Source: Dipteris shenzhenensis (taxonomy: Eukaryota > Polypodiophyta > Polypodiopsida > Gleicheniales). From it: a stretch of DNA of 64,000 nucleotides. The stretch is taken from NCBI GenBank assembly GCA_047967505.1, contig CM106540.1; one strand, 5' to 3'. Shown here piece after piece: positions 46,583 to 57,274 of the stretch. Both the position numbers and the translations under genes were made by a program. The first letter of the stretch is position 1, and every line of letters begins with the position of its first letter. Under the pieces are notes generated by a model. The model was given only the letters and a program-made list of their open reading frames with translations, was not told the DNA's origin and searched no databases.

Positions 46583-47361
46583 TAAGCGAGGAGGAAATGA
46601 AGGTCGAACCTTGGTGGGAAAAGTATTGACAGTCGTTGGCCTGGTATCACTTCCTTTCAGACTGGCATTTCTTAGACATGACATAAACTAGTGATTGTTT
46701 TTTTGTGGTTGTACTTTGAAGATGTTCATGCATTTCTTTAAGTCATACATCCTGTAATCAGGTGTGTGGTGGCCTTGGTTCAGCAATTTTTGTATTTGCT
46801 GGTCCTATCATTGATGCAACTGCTCCAGGGTATGTATATGACTAAAAAACGGAAAACGGATGCCAAGTTCTTTGTGTTGTTAGGTTGTACGATTATTTCT
46901 TAGTTAGAGGCATGCAATTCATGCTGTATTTATATTAGTGGCAGCTGAAATACACAAACGAAAATGTAATTCGTGTCCCAAGGCTGTTCCATTTGGCAAA
47001 TATAATTACGTTGGAGTAGTGAGCATTAAAGTTGGTGCTAGAATCTAGTGCTAGAAGGTGCCACACAAATTTTAATTGGCTGTCAATTTGGAGCAGTCTG
47101 CTAATACAAGGATTGCAAAATGGACTCCTCACTCGAGACTTGGCTGTTCTACAGGTATACTGGGCTGCAGGTTCCTAAATACTATTTCTTTAGCTTGCAT
47201 GTTTTTTGGTCCATTATCTTTTCACTTGGTATTGTGGTGTCGTCTATGTTTTATGTCATTTACAGTCTACAGGTCTCTTGAATTTGTGCATTTCAGCTGA
47301 GAATAATGGCTCCATGTGCACTGCTGGCTGGGCTCATAGGAATTGGGTTTGGCAGTCTGAG
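46583..47361 (+). CDS. MurJ: MurJ exons 6-9
   Basis: Exon 6 (46583-46643) reads KRGGNEGRTLVGKVLTVVGL. Exon 7 (46762-46829) reads VCGGLGSAIFVFAGPIIDAT then AP. Exon 8 (47097-47154) reads LLIQGLQNGLLTRDLAVLQ after a split Gly. Exon 9 (47297-47361) reads LRIMAPCALLAGLIGIGFG then SL and ends with AG of a split codon. Introns are 118, 267 and 142 bases, all GT-AG. Together they give transmembrane segment 3 with the APG turn and the RIMAP-LLAGLIGIGFG segment that marks cyanobacterial-type MurJ. The protein reaches residue 249; bacterial MurJ is about 500-550 residues, so roughly the last half is missing. A read-through of exon 9 gives a stop after about 20 codons, so splicing at GTGTGT is preferred. 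Confidence 0.85.
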
Positions 47362-48133
47362 GTGTGTAGACCAGCAGTCTGTGGTAATCTATTGGATGCT
47401 AAATATGAATTATTAGATTTCCCAGACCTTTCCTTAGAAGTATGCTGGCCTTCCAGTGGCATTCATTTCTGGTTTTCATTTAGGTGCTCTCTCTATGATT
47501 AATATTAGCTATATCTGCGTCACTCACCTTGTTTTACAAATTGGGAATATTCTTTATTCTGCACACATATCTACAGAAAATTTGAGGAGGCCCTTCAGCT
47601 TGGTGATACACGGGTCAGCACTGTAGCCTGCTGAAGAAACAATCCTAAGAGTGATCACCTGGTTGCTAGTGCCAAATCAGGCATTGCTCTTCCTAGGTGA
47701 AGAAGAAATGGTCCTCCTTTTGCATAGGAAAAGCTGCTGGCCATAAGGAGTGCTTTTCGAATGATTCCTTAGGTGAATGCGCACCAAGAAACTTCGAATG
47801 AACCGATTGGCCCACAGCATGCATCATTTGGTGATTCGAATTTTTGTGAGCAGTTAGAGTGCTGAAGGTTCCTATGATATTGATGTGGGAACTCGGCATC
47901 CTATGAGAACACCCCATAGGGGAATAGAGATTGAGAATATCAATTTCTTTGAATGGCCACAGAGGCCTATGAGATTAAATGGAATTACAACAATAGAGAA
48001 CACCCCATAGGGTCAATTAGAGCAAAATTAAATTACAACATGAGAGTACACCCTTGAGAAATCTGAAAACAAAAAAGTACTAGAAAAACACAATCTGGAT
48101 GTGTATTATCATGATCTTGTGGTGATCGTGTTA
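47362..48133. other. start of MurJ intron 9, no exon found
   Basis: I searched for the next MurJ block (ADQ-x-LPSISP type) and did not find it here or elsewhere on the + strand to 64000. A GAACACCCCATAGGG word occurs twice (near 47907 and 47999). Confidence 0.45.
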
Positions 48134-48636
48134 GTGACCAGGATATTGAATTTAGTCATTTTTGGAGGGATGTCTTCTAGAAGTCGGAAACTAATTTGAA
48201 TATAGTCGTATGATTATCTGTAGTCAAATGGTCGAATAGAATATGACAGTCCAACTTCATCCACTAAAGATTCCATGTGGCAAACGTTGAGGGAGTTTTC
48301 AAATCGTATGATCTAATGACCTGTATTGTTAGTGACCAGGATAGTAAATTTTGTCACTTCTCGATGGATGTCTTCTAGAAGTCCGAAACTAATGTGAATA
48401 TGAGCGTATGATTATCTCTAGTCGAATGGTTGAATAGAATATGACAGTCCAACTTCATCCACTATAGATCCTATGTGGGAACGTATCCTTGGGGGTTTTA
48501 TTTAGAACGCATAGAAGTCATGACTTTGTGTGGTTAGTAATTATGGATTGACCAAGATGGCTCACTTTATTCCGACTAGGAAATGTTTTCAAGCCGTATG
48601 GTCTACCGACCAGTATTAATAGTGACCAGGATAGTA

Positions 48637-49096
48637 GATTTTGTCACTTTCCCATATTGATAGTGACCGGGATAGTAATTTTAGTCACTTTGGGAGGGAT
48701 GTCTTCTAGAAGTTAGAAACTAATTTGAAGATGAGTGTATGAGTATCTGTGAATGGTCAAATAGAATATGACAGTCCAACTTTGCAAGATATTTTGTGTG
48801 TTTATGTAAGTAAAAGACCAACAAATCGGAAAGAGTATCTACCGATATTAGAGTTCGCCTATGACAGATTTTGTCACTTTCCCATATTGACAGTGACCGG
48901 GATAGTAAATTTAGTCACTTTGGGAGGGATGTCTTCTAGAAGTTAGAAACTAATTTGAAGATGAGCGTATGAGTATCTGTGAATGGTCAAATAGAATATG
49001 ACAGTCCAACTCTGCAAGATATTTTGTGTGTTTATGTAAGTAAAAGACCAACAAATTGGAAAGAGTATCTACCGATATTAGAGTTTGCTTATGACA
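48637..49096. repeat. tandem duplication of an integrase segment, 230 bp
   Basis: GATTTTGTCACTTTCCCATA begins at 48637 and again at 48867. The two 230 bp copies differ at a handful of positions. Two older, more diverged copies of part of the unit lie upstream at 48134-48480. Confidence 0.92.
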
Positions 49097-49109
49097 GTTC
49101 AAAGCATTC

Positions 49110-50161
49110 TTTTTTTTTTGCCGAAAAAACAGTGCTAATTATATTACTTCGAGAACAAGATACAAGAGGTCAGCTTATAGCTGACGGGCTGCGTTCACAA
49201 ATCGGACGCAGCCCTAAAAGGTAGCAAAATAAACCATCCTCTCACGGAGGGATAAGACGAGTATGAATGAACAGCCATCGGGGTGGTGAGTAATGCCACC
49301 GAAGGCCCTGCGTAGTCTGCGCGAAGAAGAGGCCCTGTGTGTCCCAAGCCCGGAGGAAGCGTCTCCGCTTCTCCTGACCGGCCCGGGAGTCTCCCTGAAT
49401 CTGGTCCCACTGGCCTCTGAGAGTATGAATAATGTCACTCCAGATCTCCGCCATGATCTGGGCAGTAGGTAAGGAGGTGCCACCTAGGATCTGCGCGCAG
49501 CGCGAGGTCCAGATGTGCCACCCTGTGATGCTGCTAATAATCTCCCAGACTGGCTGCCTCTCCCGGACTCCTGTATCAGCCTCTGCTAGGTGCTGTGGGA
49601 TGCCCTCGAGCGGTCCCCACGTCCCCTGTGTAATAAGGAAAGTGGGTTCCCGCTGGCATGCCTCGAATAGGTGATGAAGACCAGGTGCGGTGCTGCACCA
49701 ACAGAACGCGCCCCAAGTGATCAATCCTAGCTCTGGCGCTGCGCGAGTAAGAATCCCAAAAGTCCACCTCCACACTTCCTGGGCGCGCGTGCAGCTCCAC
49801 AGGCAGTGTTTTGGTGTCTCCTCATCCGCATGGCAAATCTGGCAGCAACCGTCCTGGCCTATCTGCCTCAACCAGCTCCCCACTGGAAGACCTTTGTGGG
49901 CAAGAAGCCACAGGAAGTATGAGATCTTCCGCGGCCGCCAGCTCTCCCACAAGGCCTTCCAGAATGCCTGCAAAAAGAACCTGGAAATACCCTGTGCGTA
50001 CCAGCTGAGTCGCTGGGTGGGGGGGCGGCACTGCATCCTCCCGAGAACTCGCCTGCCCAGAGTCGTACTATAGGCGAAGAAGGAGGTCGGCCCCTGTCCT
50101 GTCACAATCTCTGGCCACCACCACTCTCCTGGGTCCCACTCAAGCTCTGACAAGGCCCGTC
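49110..50161 (-). mobile_element. LINE C: 3' end with zinc-binding domain, 15 bp target duplication
   Basis: CAGTTCAAAGCATTC flanks it exactly at 49095-49109 and 50162-50176. A poly-T begins at 49110, so the element is on the minus strand. One open frame of 303 codons (49242-50153) contains ISYFLWLLAHKGLPVGSWL and CCQICHADEETPKHCLWSC, the RT zinc-binding domain, and ends WHIWTSRCAQIL and IWSDIIHTLRGQW. ORF1, endonuclease and RT are absent. The open frame and exact duplication suggest a rather recent insertion. Confidence 0.95.
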
Positions 50162-50290
50162 CAGTTCAAAGCATTCAGCAATGAGATATAGTCCATTCAG
50201 GTTCCTGTATGGATTTCCTAGAACTCCACCGTTTGTAGGGCTCTAAAAGGAAGGGGTACAAGAAGGCCAAAGACTTTCTCCGAAACATGC

Positions 50291-51395
50291 GTCAGATGTT
50301 AAAGCATGTCCATCCACATAGAAGAAAAGTTGAATTTGAAAAATATGAGAAATTTTATTTGAAAGTATCTAAGTCCTCTTAAATCCTAAAGACTATGAGA
50401 TACTATGGTGCATTCACAATACTATGGAGTATTACAAGTTAGCCTTACTAGAGTGCAAATGTCCCAGGCTCTGATCTTGCACATCGTGATATCCAAAGCA
50501 AAACTGATTGCAAAAGTGAGGCCCCCTTCTTTTGATCACTCTAGTAAGCCTCCGTAGGGGATTACAAGTTAGCCCTACTAGAGTGCATCTAATGTTTCAT
50601 GTCAATTGATTTTGTACTAAACTATTGGATTGATCTCAGTGGTAAATTTTTCCTGCAATGATGTTCCATGTTGATCACGAAATGGTTTCAATCTCATGGC
50701 ATTGATCATTGCCCCGCATTCCCTAGATACACCCTTATTACAAGTGAGAGAGGACCTATAGGAAGTGTACACCTGACAGACAAGGGTATACCAAAGACAA
50801 CCACCTGCCACCAAAATGGCCGCCTTCATGCAGGTGAGCGAGGATGGCTTCATTCGTGCATCGGTATACCTATAGATCCACCTCTCACATGCAGTATAAA
50901 TAACTGCAGGCAGCTCCAAACTTCATCCCAAAGATTCCAGAGGGAGGTAATTGCCACCACACGAAACCGCAAAAATCTAAGTCTATGCACTATGGAGACA
51001 TAGGAGCATGTATTGATAGGAGATGCCTCAAGTACTTAACAAGACCTGAGGCCGACACGACGGCGTGGGCACTGCATTGCTGTCTTTGTAAGTGGGGACA
51101 CTAAACTTCGGATCTAGTCTTAAGCATGCAGTTCGACATGTTCCTCAATACTAGATAACAAATTACTTCACAAGAGAGGAGGCCACACTAACCAGAGGCC
51201 ATGGCTCTCAAGACCTTGAGGCCACTCTTTATAGAGGTCAAGTCAGCACAAGAGATTAGACATAGGCCCCGCAATTTTCCACTTCATTCAATGCACCCTC
51301 ATTGTAATGGTAGGCTACTTCACGAGATCCGCAAGTTCAGCCCGTGTTGCCAAGCAAGTGGTAATAGCAACACATCATGGATTTCTTCCTAAGAA
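50291..51395. other. no recognised gene
   Basis: A word of about 33 bases around TTACAAGTTAGCCYTACTAGAG occurs twice (50432 and 50562). No domain is recognisable. Confidence 0.4.
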
Positions 51396-51409
51396 AACAA
51401 GGCTTTTGT

Positions 51410-53473
51410 TTTGTTTTGTTTTTTTTCAAAAAGATTACTTCATTAACTATGAATGAAAACTGCAAGAGCAAGCTCAAGTGTGGAAGTACATCATGACATG
51501 CATGAAAGAATAAGCCAGCTCAAAAAGAGCTAACAAAAATCCAAGGTGGAGGCTGAAAATGCCACCTCAACCCTGAAGGTGAATCAGAGAAGAAAGGAGA
51601 TCCCCCTCCAAACTCCGAACAAAATATCCTTCCTAGCAGTAGCTGCTCTCGAAGATCCCTGCATGCTCGCCCAAATGGCCATCAAATTGTGTATAGTATC
51701 AGTCCATATACTGGCCATAGTCTGGGAAGGGTGAACCTGGGAACTCTCCATCGCCTCTGTACATCTGGCCCTCCAAATATGCCAAGCTGAAATACTAGCC
51801 AGAATCTCCCAAGATGTGTCTATAGAGGCATGGGCAGCTCTAAAAGGAGTGAAAGGAACATCCTGGAGGGAACATGACTGCACTAGATGTTGTCATACAA
51901 AGAAGGCTGAATCTGAGCCATGTTCCTCGAAAAACACTCGAGGACCAGTAAGAGACAACCATGCAAGTGATTCCCAAGTCATAAAGAAGGGTGCTCTATG
52001 AAATACGCAGAGTATCCTAGCAACACCCTTCGAGATCATCCTCGCCTATTTGCACTCCCAGAGGCAATGCTGAACTGACTCAACTGCTGTGTGGCATCGA
52101 GGACATGTAGAGTCAATGCCGAACTTGGATCTCCACAGGTTCACTACGATCCCTCCGTGAATAGAAAGTCAAAAGAAAAGAGTGATTTTTCTATTCCTGA
52201 GAGATTTCGAGAGCCTCCTCTTAAAGAATTTCTACACATTTGCAGAAATCTGAAAACTATCCCAATGAGGAGCTCTGGAGGGCCTCCAACCTCTACTGCT
52301 GAGCTGGAATCTCCTGGTATTTCTGATTGTGTAACGAAAGAAGGGAATGCTCTTCTCTTGGTGCCCTTCATCAATCCACTCCCACTCCCCAGGGTCCCAT
52401 TGCAAGGACCTAATGGGGGAACCACCATATAACTAGAATCTCCAAGACCCGAGTGGCAGGAGAACGGGGTCAGGATCATGATACCACTGTGAATCCCTGC
52501 CCCACTCCATATAACATGCAATCCTGACAGACAGAAAGGCAACCTCCTAAAGAATGTCCTCTGAAGATCTGTGAAGTCTGCCTCCCGACCGAACCTCAAA
52601 GACAAGGGCATCCTCCCGTGCATCCCTTAAGACTATAACCTGTAGAGGAATACCCGTCCTGGTGAAAGCACCAAACCAAGTGGACTCTGTGATCGGCATG
52701 TCATCTATATCCATCCACTCCACTGGTATGGCTGCATCTATCTGTTGAATCCTAACTGCACTCCCTTTGAGGTGGCTGACTGATTAGAGTATCTAATCCT
52801 TTGGAAGCTTCCTGAAGGCTTTCCAGACACCCACTGTGGAGGCAGGTCCCCTCTCCCACCTAGACCACTGCATATAATGTGACGCTTCTAGTGATTTGCC
52901 ATGCTCATCCAATCATTCCACATGATAGGCTACCTATCTATTTCTTTACAAGAGGAGGGTGGAACTGTCCGAAGAGTGCCTCTGAAGCTGTCCCAAGCTT
53001 TTAAAATCGCAGCCATGAGAGGGGAAGGGGGAGATCGGAGATGGGCTGAAGTAAAGATCCATCTCGAGCTGTCCATCCAATCTCCCCCAAGAGAAGGTGT
53101 ACAGGATTGAATGCTGCGTAAGTAAAAATCCTTCCAAGGCTCCTGTCCAAGCATCAATCCTCTCACCACCATCTTACAGAGCAAGGCCATACACTGCAAG
53201 TCCGGATCAATAATATTGAGACCCCCTTCCCGTGTGGGGAGAATGAGGATCTCCCAAGCCAGCCTGGCTAGAGCATCTGTAGTGCCATCTAGTCCACTTC
53301 ACAAAAACTTCATGATAGGTCTCTTGAGCTGAGTGATACACTCCCTAGATCGGCACCAACATGGACAAACAAGCCAGGCAGTAGCCAACAACACCTGGTT
53401 CACAACCAATACTCGGGATGCAAGGTCAAGTTTGGCAGAACTCCAAAAAAGGAGTTTCCTCCTGATGCTCTCC
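51410..53473 (-). mobile_element. LINE D: ORF2 C-terminal part, 14 bp target duplication
   Basis: AACAAGGCTTTTGT flanks it at 51396-51409 and 53474-53487. The 3' end on the minus strand is a poly-A with TTTTG interruptions. Coding pieces include 52930-53199, 52144-52623 and 51584-51883; the zinc-binding part near 52090 reads CPRCHTAVESVQHCLWEC. The tail WHIWRARCTEAMESSQVHPS is shared with LINE I (45.8 kb). Frames change several times. Confidence 0.9.
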
Positions 53474-53487
53474 AACAAGGCTTTTGT

Positions 53488-54386
53488 GGGATCCCTATAG
53501 GGCTAAAACTCAAATGATTTGTGACATCTTATACACATTAAGAGTGTATTTTTACTTCAAGCTTCATATTACCTTTTAGAAGTGTATTAGGACCCCTAGC
53601 TTCCTACAAAGAATGTTTTGCATGATGTAACTCAAATTTAGTGTCATAGGTCTTTTGTAAGCATTAATAAATTTCTCTCTTTGAGTCTGACTACCGGATG
53701 CCCCGCTCTGCTTCTCGTCCGCCCTGCTCCTTATTCCACCCGTCATGGACAACCATGGCGCATTTGCGCCTCAGCCAAGAGGCTCGTCCAGCTCTCCAAC
53801 AGAGCCGCAGGGCTCTTACAGATCCCCAAGGCTCTTCCAGCCCTTGGTGCCATAGTAGCAGCAAACTTCCAGCGCCCGCCCCCCCCCCCCCCCCCCCCCC
53901 CGGGCTGGCATTCGGCTGCACCAGGCCCTTCTGGCCCATCACGGGCTCCTCCAGCCTCTGTGCAGTAATAGAAGGGCTCCCCCAGCCCCCCCTGCCTGGC
54001 ATCCAGCTCGTTCGCCTGGCATCCCCCCCGCGCCTCCATTGCCTGGCATTCAGCCCCCTGACCTGGAACTCGATTGCCACAAGTCCGGGGTGCTCTTCCA
54101 ACGCCCTTGTCTAACATTCGAGACCTTGCAGGGCTGCTCCAAACTTCCCAAGCCTGCACGAAGTCACAAAGCTCCTACATCGCACCTGCAATCACACAGC
54201 AAACCACTCAAGAAAGGAGAACTTGCAGAATTCCCAAATAATTTGAATTTGAGAAAAGGTGGCAAATCAGACATTTAATACTTTGGACTGCAAAACAGAG
54301 GTAAACACTCAGCATTTCAGAGCTAATATGCATTTCTGAGAAAATAGCAGAGGCATTTTTTAAAGCACCCTATTCAAGAGGGGGAA
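53488..54386. other. no recognised gene; GC-rich stretch with poly-C
   Basis: A run of 23 C lies at 53879-53901 within a GC-rich stretch (53690-54110). The overlapping open frames on both strands here follow from composition. I see nothing supportable. Confidence 0.5.
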
Positions 54387-54920
54387 ATGCAGAATCATAT
54401 GTCCAGCATGGACAGCTCACCTTACGGAAAGACAAGAGGAGAAAAAGAGAGGAAGTACAGTGCCATATGGGCTACTACCCAGAAGATAAACGACCAGCAT
54501 ATTAAATCATGTATAAACACCATGAAGGAAGTTTCTAAAATGCAGGACGTGGATATTGAAAACTTGCAAAAGAAGCTTGGGGGCAGTAAAGAGATGGACT
54601 TGGATGAATCATGCAGGATATGCGTTCCTCCTTGGAAGAGGAAATGGACAAATGGAAGTCTGAAATGCACATACAAATGGGGATCCAACTTGGTAAGATG
54701 AGAGAGGAGATGGCCCGCATGGTTGAGGCCAAGACCAGTTGTCATACATCAATGATTAAAGAACTAGAAGTTCAGGTTGCCGCGATCAAGGAAGAAAATG
54801 AATTGTTGAAAGCCCACAACGCACTTGAAGGAGAGGTCCAACTACCCTTTAGAGAGGAGCTGAATATCCTTAAGATAGAGAATGAAAAGCTCAAGGAAAG
54901 ACACCGAGCAGGAGAGTTCC
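54387..54920 (+). pseudogene. LINE ORF1 coiled-coil fragment
   Basis: The first piece begins KTRGEKERKYSAIWATTQKI, parallel to KTRGKKEHKYSVIWTKAEKI of the LINE ORF1 at 23.5 kb. After a frame change it gives a coiled coil with EVQVAAIKEENELLKAH and LNILKIENEKLKERH. The same order and spacing as the 23 kb copy shows it is the same LINE family. Confidence 0.75.
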
Positions 54921-55760
54921 ACTTCACTCTTTGCTCGCATCCACGGGTCTCACCCCTCCAGGTTACAAGCCAGGGATTGGATGCTCGCCGCATTACTTGG
55001 AAACCTCGCAGAGCACCTCACGGATGTTCGTTTGATTGGTTGAGGTGTTTTCCAGGTTGTTTTTGACTCCCTGGATGCAGCAGGTGCAGTGCTTTAGGCT
55101 AGTCCTTTAGCATTGAGCTCCAAGAGGATCTTTTTGATGCCTTTCTCATTGGGGTTTGACCCTGTGGAGGACAGCCGGACGACTTCACTTTTCATAAGAC
55201 TCCTCGGTCTTCCTCAGGTGTACCATCGACTCCTACACTCCATTGGAGCCGCTTTCGAGTTGGTCACTAAGATTCCCCCTCTCCCTGGGATGCCTTCTTC
55301 GGCAACGGAGGCAGTTAGGTTGGATGCGGGAAGGAGATTTGTGAGGTTGCTCCTATACCCCCCGTTGTTCGTGGGAAGGAGCTCCCACCCTTGGATCAGA
55401 TCATTGCTGAATCTCGTGCCTTGCTGAAAATGCTAGAGTTTGTGCTTGGCTTCGCCAGAAGTCCTCTTCCTCCTTTGCTCTCCCTTCCACATCTATTGAC
55501 AGAGGCAAGGGGGTTATTGCTCCCACTCTGCCATCTACAGGGCTCTTATGTACTCCTGTGCCAGATGCATCACACAGGAATTCTTTTGCAGTTTTGGCTG
55601 ACATCGCAAAGTTTGAGATAGAGGAGGAGTTTGTACCCTCTACTTTTGGGAAGCAGGTTGTTGAGATTACTGTGGACAGAGCTTCCCCTACTGCAGGTGA
55701 AGGAGTGTTTCTCTAGTTGACTTTGCTCCACTTGAGAGGAGGAATTTTTCCTAGGAGAGG
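54921..55760 (+). pseudogene. LINE ORF1 fragment, DUF4283-like with linker
   Basis: It reads FLMPFSLGFDPVEDS then LFIRLLGLPQVYH, the second half of a DUF4283-type domain, with a frame change to NSFAVLADIAKFEIEEEFVP, a phrase of the kind found at the ORF1-ORF2 linker of plant LINEs. It is homologous to 44490-44900. Whether it belongs to the same element as the coiled coil just before is not certain. Confidence 0.6.
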
Positions 55761-56848
55761 GTTGTCTCCGCTATCAAGTCGGATAGGGTTTTTCATCCTG
55801 CCGTCTCCTCTAGCCGATGAGGCCCTCCTTTGCATAAAAGGCATCTGGAATCTTGAAACTGGCAAAGAGGGTCCTCACATGAGGATCTGAAACAAGAGGC
55901 ACCGGGTGCTGGTAGCACTGCCCTTACAAAACTAAGGTCGTTGTTGCCCTTGTCTCCCTCCCTGCTCTATCTCTTTCTCCGTGCTCCCTGGCAGCTTCCA
56001 TCTCCTCCCTACCATCTCTCTCGTAGTTTCCATCTCCTCCCTGCCAATCTCCCTCGAGCAGCTTCCATCTCCTCCCTGCCAATCTCCGCCCGCTTCTCAT
56101 CTCATCCCGCTCTCCCGTTCAATCGTCCTGGTCAAAAGGATGTGAGAGCGCTCAATCTTGGTTGTTAATAGTGAGTTTTTGCAGGGACTAAATTCCAACG
56201 TGGAGGGAGTCGAATGAGGAAGCATCAAAGCAGATAGATCCAAGGCATCGCTGATCACACTGGCCCTGAAATGTACGAGAAATAGAGAGGAGGCAGCGAA
56301 TATGGTGGCAACAATTATTATGCCTTGCAAACGATGCAGCAACAGGCGCATGCATGGAGCCCACTCGAGTCCATCACTCCGAATCGAAAGGAGGCCGTGT
56401 TGTTGGATGTTCGCTCTTTGGGTGCTTTTGAGAAGACAACGGGTGAGGAAGCTTGCGGCTGCTGAGCTAGGAATGACGATGCGAAGCTTGGGCAGCATGT
56501 GCGAATAGCGTAGAGGCCTGGGAAGGAGCACAGTTGTCATGAGCAGCTAGGAGAAAAAGGGAGCAGGAAAGCATAGTGAGAAGCTGCATGACCCAGAAGC
56601 TGGGGAAGTAGCTATGGAGGGAAAAGATTGGAGATGGAAGGCGAGAAGAAATCAAAGAGCAACCTCACTCTACACCCCGTTTCACACTCCACCTCCACCC
56701 CACCATCTCCCCACCTCCTCCACCATCTCCGTATCTCCCTAACTAGAAGCAATAGAAAGTTTCTTTAAAGTGGCAAATCGATCCGCTTTAGACCGATTTA
56801 GATGGATAAGCAAACCCGTTGCTATAGCCTGCCCCTAGCGAGGCAGCG
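55761..56848. other. low-complexity, CTCC-rich, no recognised gene
   Basis: About 55950-56110 repeats CTTCCATCTCCTCCCTGCCAA-like words. 56680-56740 is rich in CACC and CATCTCC. The open stretches on the two strands overlap and have no recognisable domain. Confidence 0.45.
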
Positions 56849-57139
56849 CTAACAAACAAAACCACATGAAAATGATATGAAGTGGACACCCCAGGTGTAA
56901 TGCATACAGTACCACCTCTGTCGAGCCCAATCATCCACATAAAATTTGTCAATCCGTGCATGGATAGGCATCTCCAACCTCCTATTCGACCAAGAAAACA
57001 TGAGTGACTGTGGCTGAGTGTGGAAAGCATCATCATGCCAAGCATCACTGCCACTAAACTGAAAGAGGAAGGCATCCCAGGCTGCAGCATGGTTTTCATG
57101 TGTTGTGGCTCTAACCATATGTGGGTCTGGCACTAACAA
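56849..57139 (-). pseudogene. LINE endonuclease fragment
   Basis: The minus strand reads FSWSNRRLEMPIHARIDKFY then VDDW, matching the FSW-NRR-x-ARIDRFYV block near the end of a LINE endonuclease. About 96 codons are open. Neither end joins other LINE domains. Confidence 0.65.
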
Positions 57140-57274
57140 TAGTACCAGATGTGGAGCAGCCTGAAATTGTTGATGAGGCCAAGGTCGTTGAACCTGAGCA
57201 AATCTTGCTTCATCGGTTCAAAAGAAGGATAGGCAATCAACAACGCTTATATGTTGGAGATATCATAGTCAAAG
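57140..57274 (+). pseudogene. chromovirus chromodomain remnant, cut by an LTR
   Basis: The + strand reads PEIVDEAKVVEPEQILLHRF then KRRIGNQQRLYVGDIIVK, the start of a chromodomain at the end of a gypsy integrase. The domain stops at 57274 where TGTGGTGATG begins. It compares with EDPPEVDELEEVLQPEQ at the right edge of the window. This is an older element into which the next one inserted. Confidence 0.65.

Larger units (their letters stand above)
48134..50290 (+). pseudogene. gypsy integrase remnant with repeated segments, split by a LINE
   Basis: Blocks like GTGACCAGGATAGTAAATTT (second catalytic Asp region, VSDRD) followed by CACTT-GGAGGGATGTCTTCTAGAAG recur at about 48150, 48335, 48660 and 48890. 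The readable end is NGQIEYDSPTLQDILCVYVS then EYLPILEFAYD, the integrase segment with the catalytic Glu region. It continues past the LINE insertion with SKHSAMRYSPFRFLYGFPRT at 50162. The segment SSSYHPQ that normally precedes DGQTE is partly lost. Confidence 0.75.

Noticed and set aside
47340-47420. Reading exon 9 of MurJ on through VDQQSV instead of splicing
   Set aside because: VDQQ vaguely recalls the following MurJ block, but the frame stops after about 20 codons, and a good donor (AG then GTGTGT) lies at 47362.
53681-54160. Overlapping frames of 95-138 codons on both strands
   Set aside because: GC-rich low-complexity sequence with a 23-C run; no domain, and mutually shadowing frames.
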